A DNA stretch of 44,176 nucleotides from JAZDHV01 sp043810355 (GTDB lineage: Archaea > Nanobdellota > Nanobdellia > Woesearchaeales > JAGVYU01), in contig JBDROB010000034.1 of NCBI GenBank assembly GCA_043810355.1, positions 1 to 44,176 on the forward strand, in the 5' to 3' direction. Below the pieces are notes generated by a model. It worked only from the letters and a program-made list of their open reading frames with translations, did not search any database and was not told the origin of the DNA. Made by a program: the position numbers and the translations under genes. The stretch's first letter is position 1; the number at the start of each line of letters is the position of its first letter. Positions 8,943 to 16,984 of the stretch are shown here, one piece after another.

Positions 8943-10141
8943 TCAATATCACCTCTTCTATTATCTTTAAAGAAAGTAATAAATCTCTGTAAAAAAGATT
9001 CTTCATGTATATTGGAATAAATTCTACCAGTTTCTAACTTAAACTGTTCAGAAATATAAGTTTTTACTATACGCCTCTCAAATCCTTTTGCTTCAAGTAC
9101 ATTAAGAGCAGACTTCATATTTCCTTTATATTGTTCATTTTTATAACTAAATCCAACCATTTGATCGTTTTCAATAATATGTATTTCAAACTCATTTTCT
9201 AATTCAATGTTCTGTAATTGTTGAAAATCCATTCTAATATCTCTATTTATTCGCATAACATTAAAGCCCATATCATTATAATAAGGCCTAATTGTTGCTT
9301 CTCTTGGCAACAGTGGATCATATTTATTCCTAAGTTCTTTATGTAATTTCTCTCTAATAAGTCTCTTGTTTTCTTGACCTTCTAAATAAACTGCTAAATA
9401 TCTAGATATAGGACTATCAAATACAGATTTTGTCTGCTTTCCTTCAAAATCAACATACTTATAAGGATTATTCCTTACATAAGCGTACCTGTTCAAGTCC
9501 TGTGGATTGTAAATGTCTGGAATGATAGAATCAGGCTGTGTAAATCTCATTAAATTATCAGAATCATAATACCTAGCACCATAATAATATAATACTCCTG
9601 AATCCTTCTCCTTGCCAGTATACAACCGACCATCAGCATCACTCCCACTCAACACGCCTCCAAAAGGATAATACTCAACCTCCCCAATAACATCACCATT
9701 CTCATCAGTGATGACAGAAGTGCTGCCAAGATGATCGGGATGAAAAAAATACAATTCACCATTAGTATCATTCTTGGCAATAATATTATTTCCATCATAA
9801 TAATAAGTGAGATCAAATGTGCCACTAGAATTTATGACCCTTACAAAATCATTTCCAATATAATAATATGTTGTATTGCTACCGTCAGTATTATATCTAA
9901 TTTTTCTAATACGATTCCCTTCGTAATCATAATTATATTCTTCAAGAATATCTCCACTAACATTTTCATTTCTTATTCTTACTAATTGATTAAATTCATC
10001 ATATTCATAATAATTGCCAATGCCTTGAATTAAATTCCCATTATTATCATAAGTTAAATTATAAGAAAGAGCAAAAGCTGTTGGAATACAAAAAGTAGCT
10101 ATTAAACTTGATAATATCAATGCTGTAAATTTAGTATTCAA
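8939..10141 (-). CDS. Secreted Rhs core-end ('tip') protein with unknown C-terminal domain
   Basis: I place the start at the TTG at 10141 because AGAGGGGC lies about 6 nt upstream; the frame is open to an earlier TTG at 10162. The 400-residue product begins with a signal peptide (cleavage near PTAFA, residues 20-25) and goes straight into YD repeats. Next comes the conserved Rhs core end: HPDHLGSTSVITD, YYPFGG, YTGKEKDSGVLYYYGARYYD, RFTQPDSII and NRYAYVRNNPYKYVDFEGK. The usual DPxG cleavage motif reads DFEG here. About 165 residues of polar alpha/beta sequence follow that I do not recognise, in the place where Rhs toxins carry a variable effector. It is the first gene of the minus-strand island and overlaps the membrane protein gene. 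It could supply the core end missing from the giant protein. Confidence 0.82.
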   Translation of the reverse strand: MNTKFTALILSSLIATFCIPTAFALSYNLTYDNNGNLIQGIGNYYEYDEFNQLVRIRNENVSGDILEEYNYDYEGNRIRKIRYNTDGSNTTYYYIGNDFVRVINSSGTFDLTYYYDGNNIIAKNDTNGELYFFHPDHLGSTSVITDENGDVIGEVEYYPFGGVLSGSDADGRLYTGKEKDSGVLYYYGARYYDSDNLMRFTQPDSIIPDIYNPQDLNRYAYVRNNPYKYVDFEGKQTKSVFDSPISRYLAVYLEGQENKRLIREKLHKELRNKYDPLLPREATIRPYYNDMGFNVMRINRDIRMDFQQLQNIELENEFEIHIIENDQMVGFSYKNEQYKGNMKSALNVLEAKGFERRIVKTYISEQFKLETGRIYSNIHEESFLQRFITFFKDNRRGDIE

Positions 10142-10327
10142 TTTAGCCCCTCTTTTAAACAAATCATATCTCTCATGAAAATTGTAATTATATTAATTAT
10201 TACTGAAACCCCCTTATAACATTACAAATTCTATATAATTCAATATATATTTAGTAGCAGTATATATAATTTTATTGTCTTTTTAAAGTAGTGAGTTTAG
10301 TTTGCTAAGCTGCTTTTTCTTCCTAGA

Positions 10328-10933
10328 TTGAATTCGAACTTTTCATACCTGTTTATGTGGCTTGTGAATAAAGGATCTGGATTTCTTTCTTTTATTTCTT
10401 TAGTGAAATTAGAAGAGAAGTATAATCAGGAAGAGAATGCGAAAGCAAAAATTCGTTTGCAATGTGCTGTTCTTAGAAAGAAAGGGAAAACATTGCCTTT
10501 CATCTCAAGCGTGATTGGGAAGCGAGAATCGACGGTGAGTGATATTCTTAGAAGATTTGAGAAGCGTGGTATCGAAGGTTGCTATGCAATAAAACAAAAA
10601 GGACAGCCTCGAAAACTTACGCCACATGAACGTCTTAAATTAAAAAGGGCATTAAGCAAATCTCCTCAAGTTAGGGGGCTTCCATTTGTCACTTGGACTA
10701 CAAAACTTGTAGCGTATTTTATAAAACATGAATTCAAAAAAGAAATAGTAAATAGGCAAGTGCAAAGGATTGTACAGTCATTTCATATGTCAATACAAAA
10801 GCCAAGACCTGAACATATCAAAGCAAACAAAAAGTTACAAGCAGAATTTAAAAAGAACTTCGACGAAGAATTAAAAAACTTGTGCAAGCAGGATATGCGA
10901 TCGCCTTTTTGGACGAAAGCATCTTTGCCTTAG
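10328..10933 (+). CDS. IS630 transposase, N-terminal frame (OrfA)
   Basis: The 201-residue frame holds the helix-turn-helix part of an IS630/Tc1-mariner transposase: after a poorly conserved leader, residues about 28-110 contain two HTH-like units (LPFISSVIGKRESTVSDIL and LTPHERLKLKRAL). The frame ends soon after KNFDEELKNL, just before the first catalytic Asp. The TTG at 10328 is the annotated start, but an internal ATG or Leu codon could be used. A ribosome shifting by -1 at 10873-10879 would pass into the second frame and give one product of about 348 residues. Confidence 0.8.
   Translation: MNSNFSYLFMWLVNKGSGFLSFISLVKLEEKYNQEENAKAKIRLQCAVLRKKGKTLPFISSVIGKRESTVSDILRRFEKRGIEGCYAIKQKGQPRKLTPHERLKLKRALSKSPQVRGLPFVTWTTKLVAYFIKHEFKKEIVNRQVQRIVQSFHMSIQKPRPEHIKANKKLQAEFKKNFDEELKNLCKQDMRSPFWTKASLP
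10873..10879 (+). promoter_or_regulatory. Slippery heptamer A AAA AAC for -1 frameshifting
   Basis: In the reading frame of OrfA the bases at 10873-10879 are exactly A AAA AAC, the classical X XXY YYZ pattern. Re-pairing one base back places the next codon at 10879 (CTT), which reads directly into the catalytic frame (LVQAGYAIAFLDES). Programmed -1 frameshifting is known for several IS families, including IS630 members. I did not identify a definite stimulatory pseudoknot or stem downstream. Confidence 0.7.
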
Positions 10934-11373
10934 TTCCATACCTAACGAAAGGATGGTTTCTAATTGGCTCAAAGCCAACAAAAAAGATTATCAACAACCC
11001 TCATCAAAAAATGTGTGTATTTGGAGCGCTATTTAATGGAAAAATAATCCTCAAAATAAGTAAAAAAATAAACGGCAAAAAATTTCTTGAGTTTATCAAA
11101 CGACTAAGAAAAAACAATAAAAAATTATGTATAATAGTCGACAATGCAAGATGGCACTTAACAAAAAAAGTGATGAATTTTATCAAGCTAACAGAAATAA
11201 AACTCATTAGGCTATTAGCATATTCTCCTGAACTTAATCCAATAGAACAATACTGGCAAAATGTAAAAAAATGGCTTGGAACAAGAATCTGGTTCACAAT
11301 CAAAGAACTTGAAAAAGAATTACGAGCATCCTTTAGAAAAAAAGATTTAATACCAAACAGTTACGGTTATTAA
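10882..11373 (+). CDS. IS630 transposase, catalytic frame (OrfB)
   Basis: This frame carries the DDE nuclease domain. AIAFLDESIFALVP gives the first Asp, CIIVDNARWHLTKK the second Asp (the usual VDNAxxH motif), and AYSPELNPIEQYWQNVKKWL the terminal Glu. All three catalytic residues are present, so the element may still be active. The frame is open upstream to about 10861, so its first ATG-like codon need not be used. Expression is best explained by -1 frameshifting from OrfA, giving ...DEELKN-LVQAGYAIAFLDES. Confidence 0.82.
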   Translation: MQAGYAIAFLDESIFALVPYLTKGWFLIGSKPTKKIINNPHQKMCVFGALFNGKIILKISKKINGKKFLEFIKRLRKNNKKLCIIVDNARWHLTKKVMNFIKLTEIKLIRLLAYSPELNPIEQYWQNVKKWLGTRIWFTIKELEKELRASFRKKDLIPNSYGY

Positions 11374-11435
11374 TGTTTTATGCTATAAATATCAAATTTC
11401 AGTTTAATAATCATAATATATTGATTAACCAAAAC

Positions 11436-11443
11436 ATTAAATA
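11436..11443 (+). promoter_or_regulatory. TATA box of the SprT-like gene
   Basis: A TTAAATA-type box is centred about 28 nt before the ATG at 11468. That places the predicted transcription start at or next to the start codon, as for a leaderless archaeal mRNA. No Shine-Dalgarno is seen before this ATG. Confidence 0.55.
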
Positions 11444-11467
11444 TGAATCATATTCTCCTATAATAAT

Positions 11468-12178
11468 ATGGAACTGATAAAAGAGGCATTTGAAGACCTG
11501 TATCCTGAGAGATCTTATATTTATGAGTCTGAGCTAAAATATAGTGATAAGTTCAATGATTTCAATGGCAATATCCATTATTATGCTTCTCAGAGGAAGA
11601 TCAAGATAGGATTAAGCAAAAAGTGGCGATCTGTGGATAAGGAGATCAGGATTGGGATGATCCAAGAGTTACTGCTAAAGATGTTTAAAGGCAAAAAAAA
11701 GACAAGATATATTGATTATTATCATATTTTTATGAAAAAAGTCCATTTGGCTGCTCCAAAGACTAAATCTGACCCAATTCTTGAGCAGTCATTTAATGAA
11801 TTGAATGAGAGATTCTTTTTCAATAACCTTGATCCACCTAACCTTGTTTTTTCAGGCACTTCAAACTCTAGGCTTGGCTCATATGAATATGGTTCTGACA
11901 CAATCAATATCTCATCTGTTTTGAAAAATGCTCCAAAAGAACTTCTTGATTATGTTCTTTATCATGAGATGTTGCATAAGAGATTCAAGTTTGACCATAA
12001 GAATGGCAAATCTTATTATCATACTCCTGATTTCAAGAGAGCTGAGAAAATGTTTGATCCAAGTGATGAGATAGAAAACAGACTTAGTGTTTTTCTTTCT
12101 TCAAATAGGATCAGATCAAGTATTAGTAAAAATATTGAAAAACCTGGTTCTTTTTTAAATAGATTATTCAGATTTTAA
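11468..12178 (+). CDS. SprT-like zinc metalloprotease
   Basis: The 236-residue cytoplasmic protein has a gluzincin-type active site. HEMLH at residues 166-170 gives two His ligands and the catalytic Glu, and His185 in YYHTPDF is the likely third ligand. The layout (N-terminal alpha/beta part, helix with HExxH, short C-terminal tail) resembles SprT/M48-like small metallopeptidases and archaeal minigluzincins. There is no signal peptide or membrane helix. SprT proteins often act on DNA-protein crosslinks, but the neighbours here give no support for a specific substrate. The C-terminal 35 residues are basic and may bind nucleic acid. Confidence 0.72.
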   Translation: MELIKEAFEDLYPERSYIYESELKYSDKFNDFNGNIHYYASQRKIKIGLSKKWRSVDKEIRIGMIQELLLKMFKGKKKTRYIDYYHIFMKKVHLAAPKTKSDPILEQSFNELNERFFFNNLDPPNLVFSGTSNSRLGSYEYGSDTINISSVLKNAPKELLDYVLYHEMLHKRFKFDHKNGKSYYHTPDFKRAEKMFDPSDEIENRLSVFLSSNRIRSSISKNIEKPGSFLNRLFRF

Positions 12179-12292
12179 CCTTCTTGACACTATAAAATAT
12201 TACCTCTTGATAGTAGATATTCCAGTAAGATTTATATATTATAGATGATTCCTATATAGTACATATTTACAAACAAATTGGGGGTGCGTAAA

Positions 12293-12784
12293 TTGAAAAG
12301 AATATTATTAGCAATATTGATTGTTTTAGGCCTATTCTTAGCTGGATGTCCAGTAAAAGAGACAACTACTACAACTCAAGCAACTACAACTATGATTGAA
12401 GTTACTGATACAACTCAGCCAGCACAGCAATCAGATACATCAGCTCCAACTGATGCTGACATCAGGGTTCTTGGTCCAGAAGGATTTGATCCTGAGGTCA
12501 TAAATTTAGCAGCAGGCGGAACTGTGACTTGGATTATTCCAGGCGCATCATCTCTTGTCAAGGAAGACCTTGAAGATGAACAAGAGAATGATGATGACCA
12601 AGATGATGAAAACTCTGATATGGTCACAGCAGGAAGAGTTCACCTGATATCATCAAATGATGGACTTTTCAGAAGCCCAAGATTATTTGCAGGAGACGAG
12701 TTTTCATACACTTTTGAGGAAGCAGGAGAGTATGAATATACAAATGTCATCTGGGGCAGGAAAGGAACAGTTATAGTAGAATAA
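12293..12784 (+). CDS. Lipoprotein with copper-site-less cupredoxin fold
   Basis: I chose the TTG at 12293 because GGGGGTG (12280-12286) lies 6 nt upstream; a longer in-frame start at 12278 would include that ribosome site in the gene. The 163-residue product has a lipoprotein signal peptide with lipobox LAGC (Cys19), then a Thr-rich linker (TTTTTQATTT) and a cupredoxin-like beta sandwich (GGTVTWI, FAGDEFSYTFEEAGEYEYT, KGTVIVE). The usual type-1 copper loop (Cys, His, Met after YEY) is replaced by TNVIWGRKGTV, so three ligands are missing; a His survives in GRVHLISS. A very acidic loop of about 20 residues interrupts the domain. It probably sits outside the membrane in a structural or binding role, not electron transfer. 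A TATA-like box lies near 12231-12241. Confidence 0.75.
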   Translation: MKRILLAILIVLGLFLAGCPVKETTTTTQATTTMIEVTDTTQPAQQSDTSAPTDADIRVLGPEGFDPEVINLAAGGTVTWIIPGASSLVKEDLEDEQENDDDQDDENSDMVTAGRVHLISSNDGLFRSPRLFAGDEFSYTFEEAGEYEYTNVIWGRKGTVIVE

Positions 12785-12814
12785 TTTTATTATTTTTTAA
12801 TATTTTTCTTATTC

Positions 12815-13758
12815 TTATTTTAATTTTTTCTTAACAATCTTACATACAAAGAAACCATCTGTGTCATTATCCTGAGGCCAGATCCTAAGGCATTTCTTAA
12901 CTTCTGGATTAAACCTTTTTCCTTCAAATTCAGCAATCGACTCAGATGTCTTCAGGCCTTTCAAGGAAATCTTCTCAATTTCTGCATCAGGATATTTATC
13001 AAGCAGATGTGATACAACTGCCTCATTCTCTTCAGGCTCGCATGAGCAAGTGGAATAGACCAAAGTGCCCCCTTTCTTAAGGTTCTCAAATCCAGTGCTT
13101 ATCAATTGCCTCTGTATACCTGAAAGCTTCTTGACCATATTTGGATTCCACATCTCTATTGTCTTGTATGATTTCCTGATTGTCCCTGTCCCAGAGCAAG
13201 GAGCATCAACCAATATCTTGTCAAACTCGTATCCTTTGAAATGCCTGCCTTCCATCAAAGATATGATGCAATTAATGATCCCGCATTTCTGGATATTAAC
13301 TCCAAGCGGAGCTATCCTCATCCCTTTTGTATCATTTGCAATCAACAAACCCTTATTTTCCATATACATTGCTATCTGTGTTGCTTTTGATCCAGGTGAG
13401 GCACACATATCCAAGACAAGTTCACCTGGTCTTGGATCCAGTACAATTGGAGGTATCATTGAAGAAGCCTCCTGCACATAGATGTAGCCGAGCGAATGCT
13501 CGACTAAATTCCCTATATCTCTTCTTTGATCTTCTCCTTTGCCTTTGTGCTCAATCCAGAATCCTTCCTTGCACCAAGGTATCTGCTCCAGTTTCCACTG
13601 TTTTTCAAGCCTTTTTTGATCTCATCTACAGAAATCTTCAAAGTATTGACTCGAATTGACCTTCTCAAATATTTCAAAGAATATTCCTTAAACTTTTCAA
13701 AATCTGTCAGTTTTGAATATCTTTCAATAAACTTTTCCTTGAATTTTATCTCGGCCAT
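12815..13758 (-). pseudogene. NSUN/Trm4-type tRNA m5C methyltransferase, frameshifted
   Basis: Two frames together encode one RNA cytosine-C5 methyltransferase of about 314 residues. The N-terminal part (from the ATG at 13758) has the family segment YLRRSIRVNTLKIS. The C-terminal part has the SAM site VLDMCASPGSKATQ, VDAPCSGTGTIRKS and the catalytic YSTCSCEPEENEAV. The conserved middle (WKLEQIPWCKEGFW, then VEHSLGYIYVQEASSM) is intact but in a different frame. The switch is -1 near a run of five A (minus strand of 13601-13605). One extra A there would restore GLKKQWKLEQ. It may be a sequencing or assembly slip in a homopolymer, a recent mutation, or recoding at G AAA AAC. Without recoding, the first frame stops near 13513. 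Confidence 0.8.
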
Positions 13759-13759
13759 C

Positions 13760-13837
13760 TTTATTTCTCTATTAATTGTTTAATCTTTATTTCTCTATTA
13801 ATTGTTTAATCTTTATTTCTCTATTATTTGTTTAATA
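13760..13837. repeat. Three tandem 26-bp repeats
   Basis: The unit, starting TTTATTTCTCTATTAATTG, occurs at 13760-13785, 13786-13811 and 13812-13837. The first two are identical and the third differs at a few bases. They abut the start codon of the RNA methyltransferase and so lie in its 5' leader or promoter. Copy number is likely to vary between strains. Confidence 0.85.
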
Positions 13838-13872
13838 TTCATTTATCATTTCTAATTAAAAAACATCAAAAA

Positions 13873-13934
13873 CCGAATTTCACTGTAATATTTCTGCAAT
13901 TGAAATTCGTTCCTTATTTATTTTTTTAACTTTT
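13873..13934 (-). terminator. Hairpin repeat downstream of elp3 (copy A of a dispersed element)
   Basis: A perfect 9-bp inverted repeat CGAATTTCA/TGAAATTCG (13874-13882 and 13901-13909) lies about 70 nt past the elp3 stop. On the minus strand the hairpin is followed by two T-runs, as expected for termination of elp3. The stem and its T-rich flank recur at 38132-38189 after the nitroreductase gene. The stem lost one A-T pair symmetrically between the copies, which argues that pairing matters. Confidence 0.6.
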
Positions 13935-13977
13935 TTAAAATTTTTTGTTTTTCTTTTTTTATTTAATCATAATCAAA

Positions 13978-15735
13978 TCATTTTCCCCAATCTTTCCAAA
14001 TTGGCCTCAATCTTTTGACCATATAAACCCCTTGTTTATGATATCCTGCTTTTTTGTAATATTCTCTTGCGCCTATTCCAGATATCACTACAACCTTATT
14101 TTTGTAATAAGTCCTTGATATCTGTTCAGCATACTTAAGCATTTCTTTGCCAATGCCCTTGTGCTGTGCTGTCTTCTTGCCTTTCAGGCCTATTTTAGTT
14201 TTGGTTCCAATCGGCTCAGACATTCCATACACATGAAGCTCTCTTAAAAGAGAGGCATCATCAGTTATCTCATCTCTTAATTGGTCTGAAGGAAACCTCA
14301 GCCTGCAAAAGCCAAGAATATGATCCTTGTATTCAGCTACAATAAAGAACTCTGTTCCCTTGCTAGCTCTATAATGGATATTATATATGATTGGCTTGCC
14401 AATCCTTCCCTTAAACCTTCCAACCTCCCTGCATCTTATGCATCTGCACATTATCTTCCTATCTTTCATCACTTTTTCAATATATTGCCTTAAGTTAGTC
14501 TTATCAACACCTGCTTCTGTCATGAATGTCGGAATATCTCTCTGCACCCTCATTATCCTGCAGTATTCAGGCACATTTTCCTTGAATTTTGCAATCAAGC
14601 TTGCAGCCTGTTGTGTAGTGAGTGGCTTGTACTTTTTCTTTTTCCACATCTCATAGAGTTTTGTCCCTTTCAAGACCATGCATGGATATATCTTCAGCAT
14701 GTCTGGCCTGAATTCAGAGAATATGAACAATCCTCTTAATGCTTCAAAATCTTCTTTCCTGCTCACTCCTGGCAGTCCTGGCATCACCTGATAATTTATC
14801 TTAAACCCCAAATCTTTGAGGATCTGGGTTGACTCCACTGTATCCTTGATTGTATGGCCTCTTTTGATCTTTTTGAGGATCTTGTCAAAAATAGTCTGCA
14901 CTCCAATCTCAACTCTTGTGCAGCCAAGCCTTAGCATCTGGTTTGCCTGAATTAATTTGCCATAGTCTGGTTTTGTCTCAATTGTCAAACCAACACACCG
15001 GATTTTGGATTTCTCATTCTTCTTCTGCTCCCCTTCAAGATCTGATTTTCCATTTTTCTTTAATGTCAAACATTTGGCACGTATCTTCATTTCTCTTCCA
15101 ATATCATTCAGTTCTCCAGGAAGCTCAAAAAAATCAAGGAACTTTTTCAACTGCAATTTATTATTCTTAAAGAACATCTTTGAGAAGTCATTCATTGCCT
15201 TATAGGTTAAGGTTATGAACTCGTCCTGATATTTTTTTGGAAATGATGGAAATGTCCCTCCCATAACAATCACTTCAACTTTATCAGGAATCTTGTTTGT
15301 GACAATATATTGTTCAAGTCTATTAAAAACCTGAAGATATGCATCAAAATTATTCCTGATCGCCCTTCTAGTAGTAGGTTCTTTTCCAGTATAGCTTTGA
15401 GGCACATCGCCAAATGCACTCTTGACACCGCCAGGGCAATATATGCAAGGCCCAATTCCTTTCTTTGCATGAGGGCAAGGGATTGGCTTTGTCATGATTG
15501 CAACAACGCTGACTCCTGCCATTGTCCTGATTGGCTTCATTGTCAGGATAAAATCAAGCTGTTCTCTCTCACCTTGCGAAGCAATATTTAGAATATCAGT
15601 ATTCTTTGGGATTTTTTTAATTCCCAAATCCTTGATTACATCTAATTTAATCCTGTTAAATTCTGTTTGATTCCGGGCTTTCCTTTTCTTGACTTCCTCA
15701 AGTATCTCTCTGCATGCTTGATTATATTGATTCAT
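13978..15735 (-). CDS. elp3: Elp3 tRNA U34 carboxymethyl synthase
   Basis: The 585-residue enzyme combines a radical-SAM domain with a GNAT acetyl-CoA domain and starts modification of wobble uridine 34 in tRNAs. The iron-sulfur cluster Cys residues are C87, C97 and C100 (CPHAKKGIGPCIYC). Further radical-SAM motifs are EVIVMGGTFPSFP, RCVGLTIETKPD and GVQTIFDKIL. A zinc-type Cys group (CRCIRC) lies near residue 410. The C-terminal 150 residues are the acetyl-CoA part (HKGIGKEMLKYAEQI, ending in ISGIGAREYYKKAGY). Length is normal for archaeal Elp3. It stands alone, divergent from the geranylgeranyl reductase gene, and is followed by a hairpin terminator. Confidence 0.96.
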   Translation of the reverse strand: MNQYNQACREILEEVKKRKARNQTEFNRIKLDVIKDLGIKKIPKNTDILNIASQGEREQLDFILTMKPIRTMAGVSVVAIMTKPIPCPHAKKGIGPCIYCPGGVKSAFGDVPQSYTGKEPTTRRAIRNNFDAYLQVFNRLEQYIVTNKIPDKVEVIVMGGTFPSFPKKYQDEFITLTYKAMNDFSKMFFKNNKLQLKKFLDFFELPGELNDIGREMKIRAKCLTLKKNGKSDLEGEQKKNEKSKIRCVGLTIETKPDYGKLIQANQMLRLGCTRVEIGVQTIFDKILKKIKRGHTIKDTVESTQILKDLGFKINYQVMPGLPGVSRKEDFEALRGLFIFSEFRPDMLKIYPCMVLKGTKLYEMWKKKKYKPLTTQQAASLIAKFKENVPEYCRIMRVQRDIPTFMTEAGVDKTNLRQYIEKVMKDRKIMCRCIRCREVGRFKGRIGKPIIYNIHYRASKGTEFFIVAEYKDHILGFCRLRFPSDQLRDEITDDASLLRELHVYGMSEPIGTKTKIGLKGKKTAQHKGIGKEMLKYAEQISRTYYKNKVVVISGIGAREYYKKAGYHKQGVYMVKRLRPIWKDWGK

Positions 15736-15791
15736 AAAACATATTTAGGTGAGAAAGGGTTTATAAGATTTGCTTACAAATCACAATAAAC

Positions 15792-15799
15792 TATATAAA
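15792..15799 (+). promoter_or_regulatory. TATA box of geranylgeranyl reductase gene
   Basis: A TATATAAA-type box is centred 26 nt before the ATG at 15822, which predicts a leaderless transcript. Confidence 0.6.
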
Positions 15800-15821
15800 T
15801 ATTGCAGAAATTCAATAAATT

Positions 15822-16976
15822 ATGGAAATTTATGATGTTATCATAATAGGAGCAGGCCCTGCAGGTCTTATGGCAGCAAGAACTTTAGGTGAAAGGCCTA
15901 ACATTAACTTCTTAATCTTAGATTCAAAAAAAGAGATTGGCCTTCCTCTCAGATGCGGTGAAGGCATTAGAAAAGATGGTTTTATTGAATTATTTGAGCA
16001 TTCAAAATATTATTTTGTAATGAACAAGACAAATACTTTTGAGATCCATTCAAAGAATGTCTCCCGAAGCCTTTACATTGATTATCTCATTCTTGACCGC
16101 CCGAAGTTTGAGCAATGGCTGGCAGAGCCTATTAAGGATCATATTATCCTTCAAAGTTCAGTCATTGATGTCATCAGGAAAAAAGAGTATATGGAAGTTG
16201 TTGCAAACAAGGGTTGTTTCAGGGCAAGATTAGTAATCCTGTCTTATGGATGCAATTTCAGTATCCAGAGGAAGTTTAGTTTGATCAAGAATGCACCTTC
16301 TACTATACCTTGTATAGGTGGAATCTTCAAGAACCACAATCTTGATCCAAGCAGGCTTTATTTTTATTTTGATGATGATAATGGGACTGCTTCTTGGATT
16401 TTTCCAAAGGACAAGATTATTGCAAATGTAGGTATGGGAATCCTCCCAAAAAATAAGGGGAAAAATCTCACATATTTGTTCAATATGTTTGCTAAAGAGC
16501 ATGAATTGATTGGAAAGCCAAGTTATTCAGGGATATTTCCAACAAATGGTGCAATAAACAAATCTTACTCAAAAAGGATGATTGTCTGCGGCAATGCTGC
16601 TGGCCAGGTCTATGCAGGAGCTGGAGAAGGCATTTATTTTGCACTAAAAGCTGGAAAGATTGCAGGCAAGGTTGCATTGAACGCAGTCAATAAAAATGAT
16701 TTTTCATCAGATTACCTCAAAAGATATGAGATGATCTGGAAACACTCATTTGGAGACCAAATAAAGGCTAGTCTTGTATTTGCAGATATTCTTGTTGCAG
16801 GCTTAAACAATAATAAGCTTGACTATATATTCAGCCTACCGACTGAAAAAGAGCTTGTTGACTTGTTCATGCATGGCAAAGTGAGCTGGAGAGCTTATCT
16901 TGCTATGATATTGATTAGGGCTGGCAGACTTCTTAGATTGGGAAAAAGTAAAAATATAAATACTAAACAAGATTAG
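15822..16976 (+). CDS. Geranylgeranyl reductase family flavoprotein
   Basis: The 384-residue FAD enzyme belongs to the family that saturates the isoprenoid chains of archaeal membrane lipids. The N-terminal dinucleotide motif is IIIGAGPAGL (residues 7-16). RCGEGI near residue 46 matches the conserved Cys motif of this family, and GNAAGQVYAGAGEGI near 265 contacts FAD. The C-terminal 60 residues are hydrophobic and basic, fitting attachment to the membrane. It is followed after 8 nt by the DNA ligase gene, although that gene seems to have its own TATA box. The exact lipid substrate cannot be read from sequence. Confidence 0.92.
   Translation: MEIYDVIIIGAGPAGLMAARTLGERPNINFLILDSKKEIGLPLRCGEGIRKDGFIELFEHSKYYFVMNKTNTFEIHSKNVSRSLYIDYLILDRPKFEQWLAEPIKDHIILQSSVIDVIRKKEYMEVVANKGCFRARLVILSYGCNFSIQRKFSLIKNAPSTIPCIGGIFKNHNLDPSRLYFYFDDDNGTASWIFPKDKIIANVGMGILPKNKGKNLTYLFNMFAKEHELIGKPSYSGIFPTNGAINKSYSKRMIVCGNAAGQVYAGAGEGIYFALKAGKIAGKVALNAVNKNDFSSDYLKRYEMIWKHSFGDQIKASLVFADILVAGLNNNKLDYIFSLPTEKELVDLFMHGKVSWRAYLAMILIRAGRLLRLGKSKNINTKQD
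16953..16962 (+). promoter_or_regulatory. Internal TATA box for DNA ligase
   Basis: AATATAAATA inside the last codons of the reductase gene lies about 28 nt before the ligase ATG at 16985. This would allow independent leaderless transcription of the ligase. Confidence 0.5.
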
Positions 16977-16984
16977 ACATATTT

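Larger units (their letters stand above)
10328..11373 (+). mobile_element. IS630-family insertion sequence (transposase region)
   Basis: The segment encodes an IS630-type transposase in two overlapping frames and lies at the upstream end of the Rhs island. I could not identify convincing terminal inverted repeats or the TA target duplication between about 10200-10330 and 11370-11460, so the true element ends are unknown. Its position next to the Rhs tip gene fits horizontal acquisition or rearrangement of that island. Confidence 0.75.

Noticed and set aside
10200..11460. Terminal inverted repeats of the IS630-type element
   Set aside because: Comparing both flanks by eye gave only short, weak AT-rich matches; no convincing repeat pair or TA duplication could be fixed.
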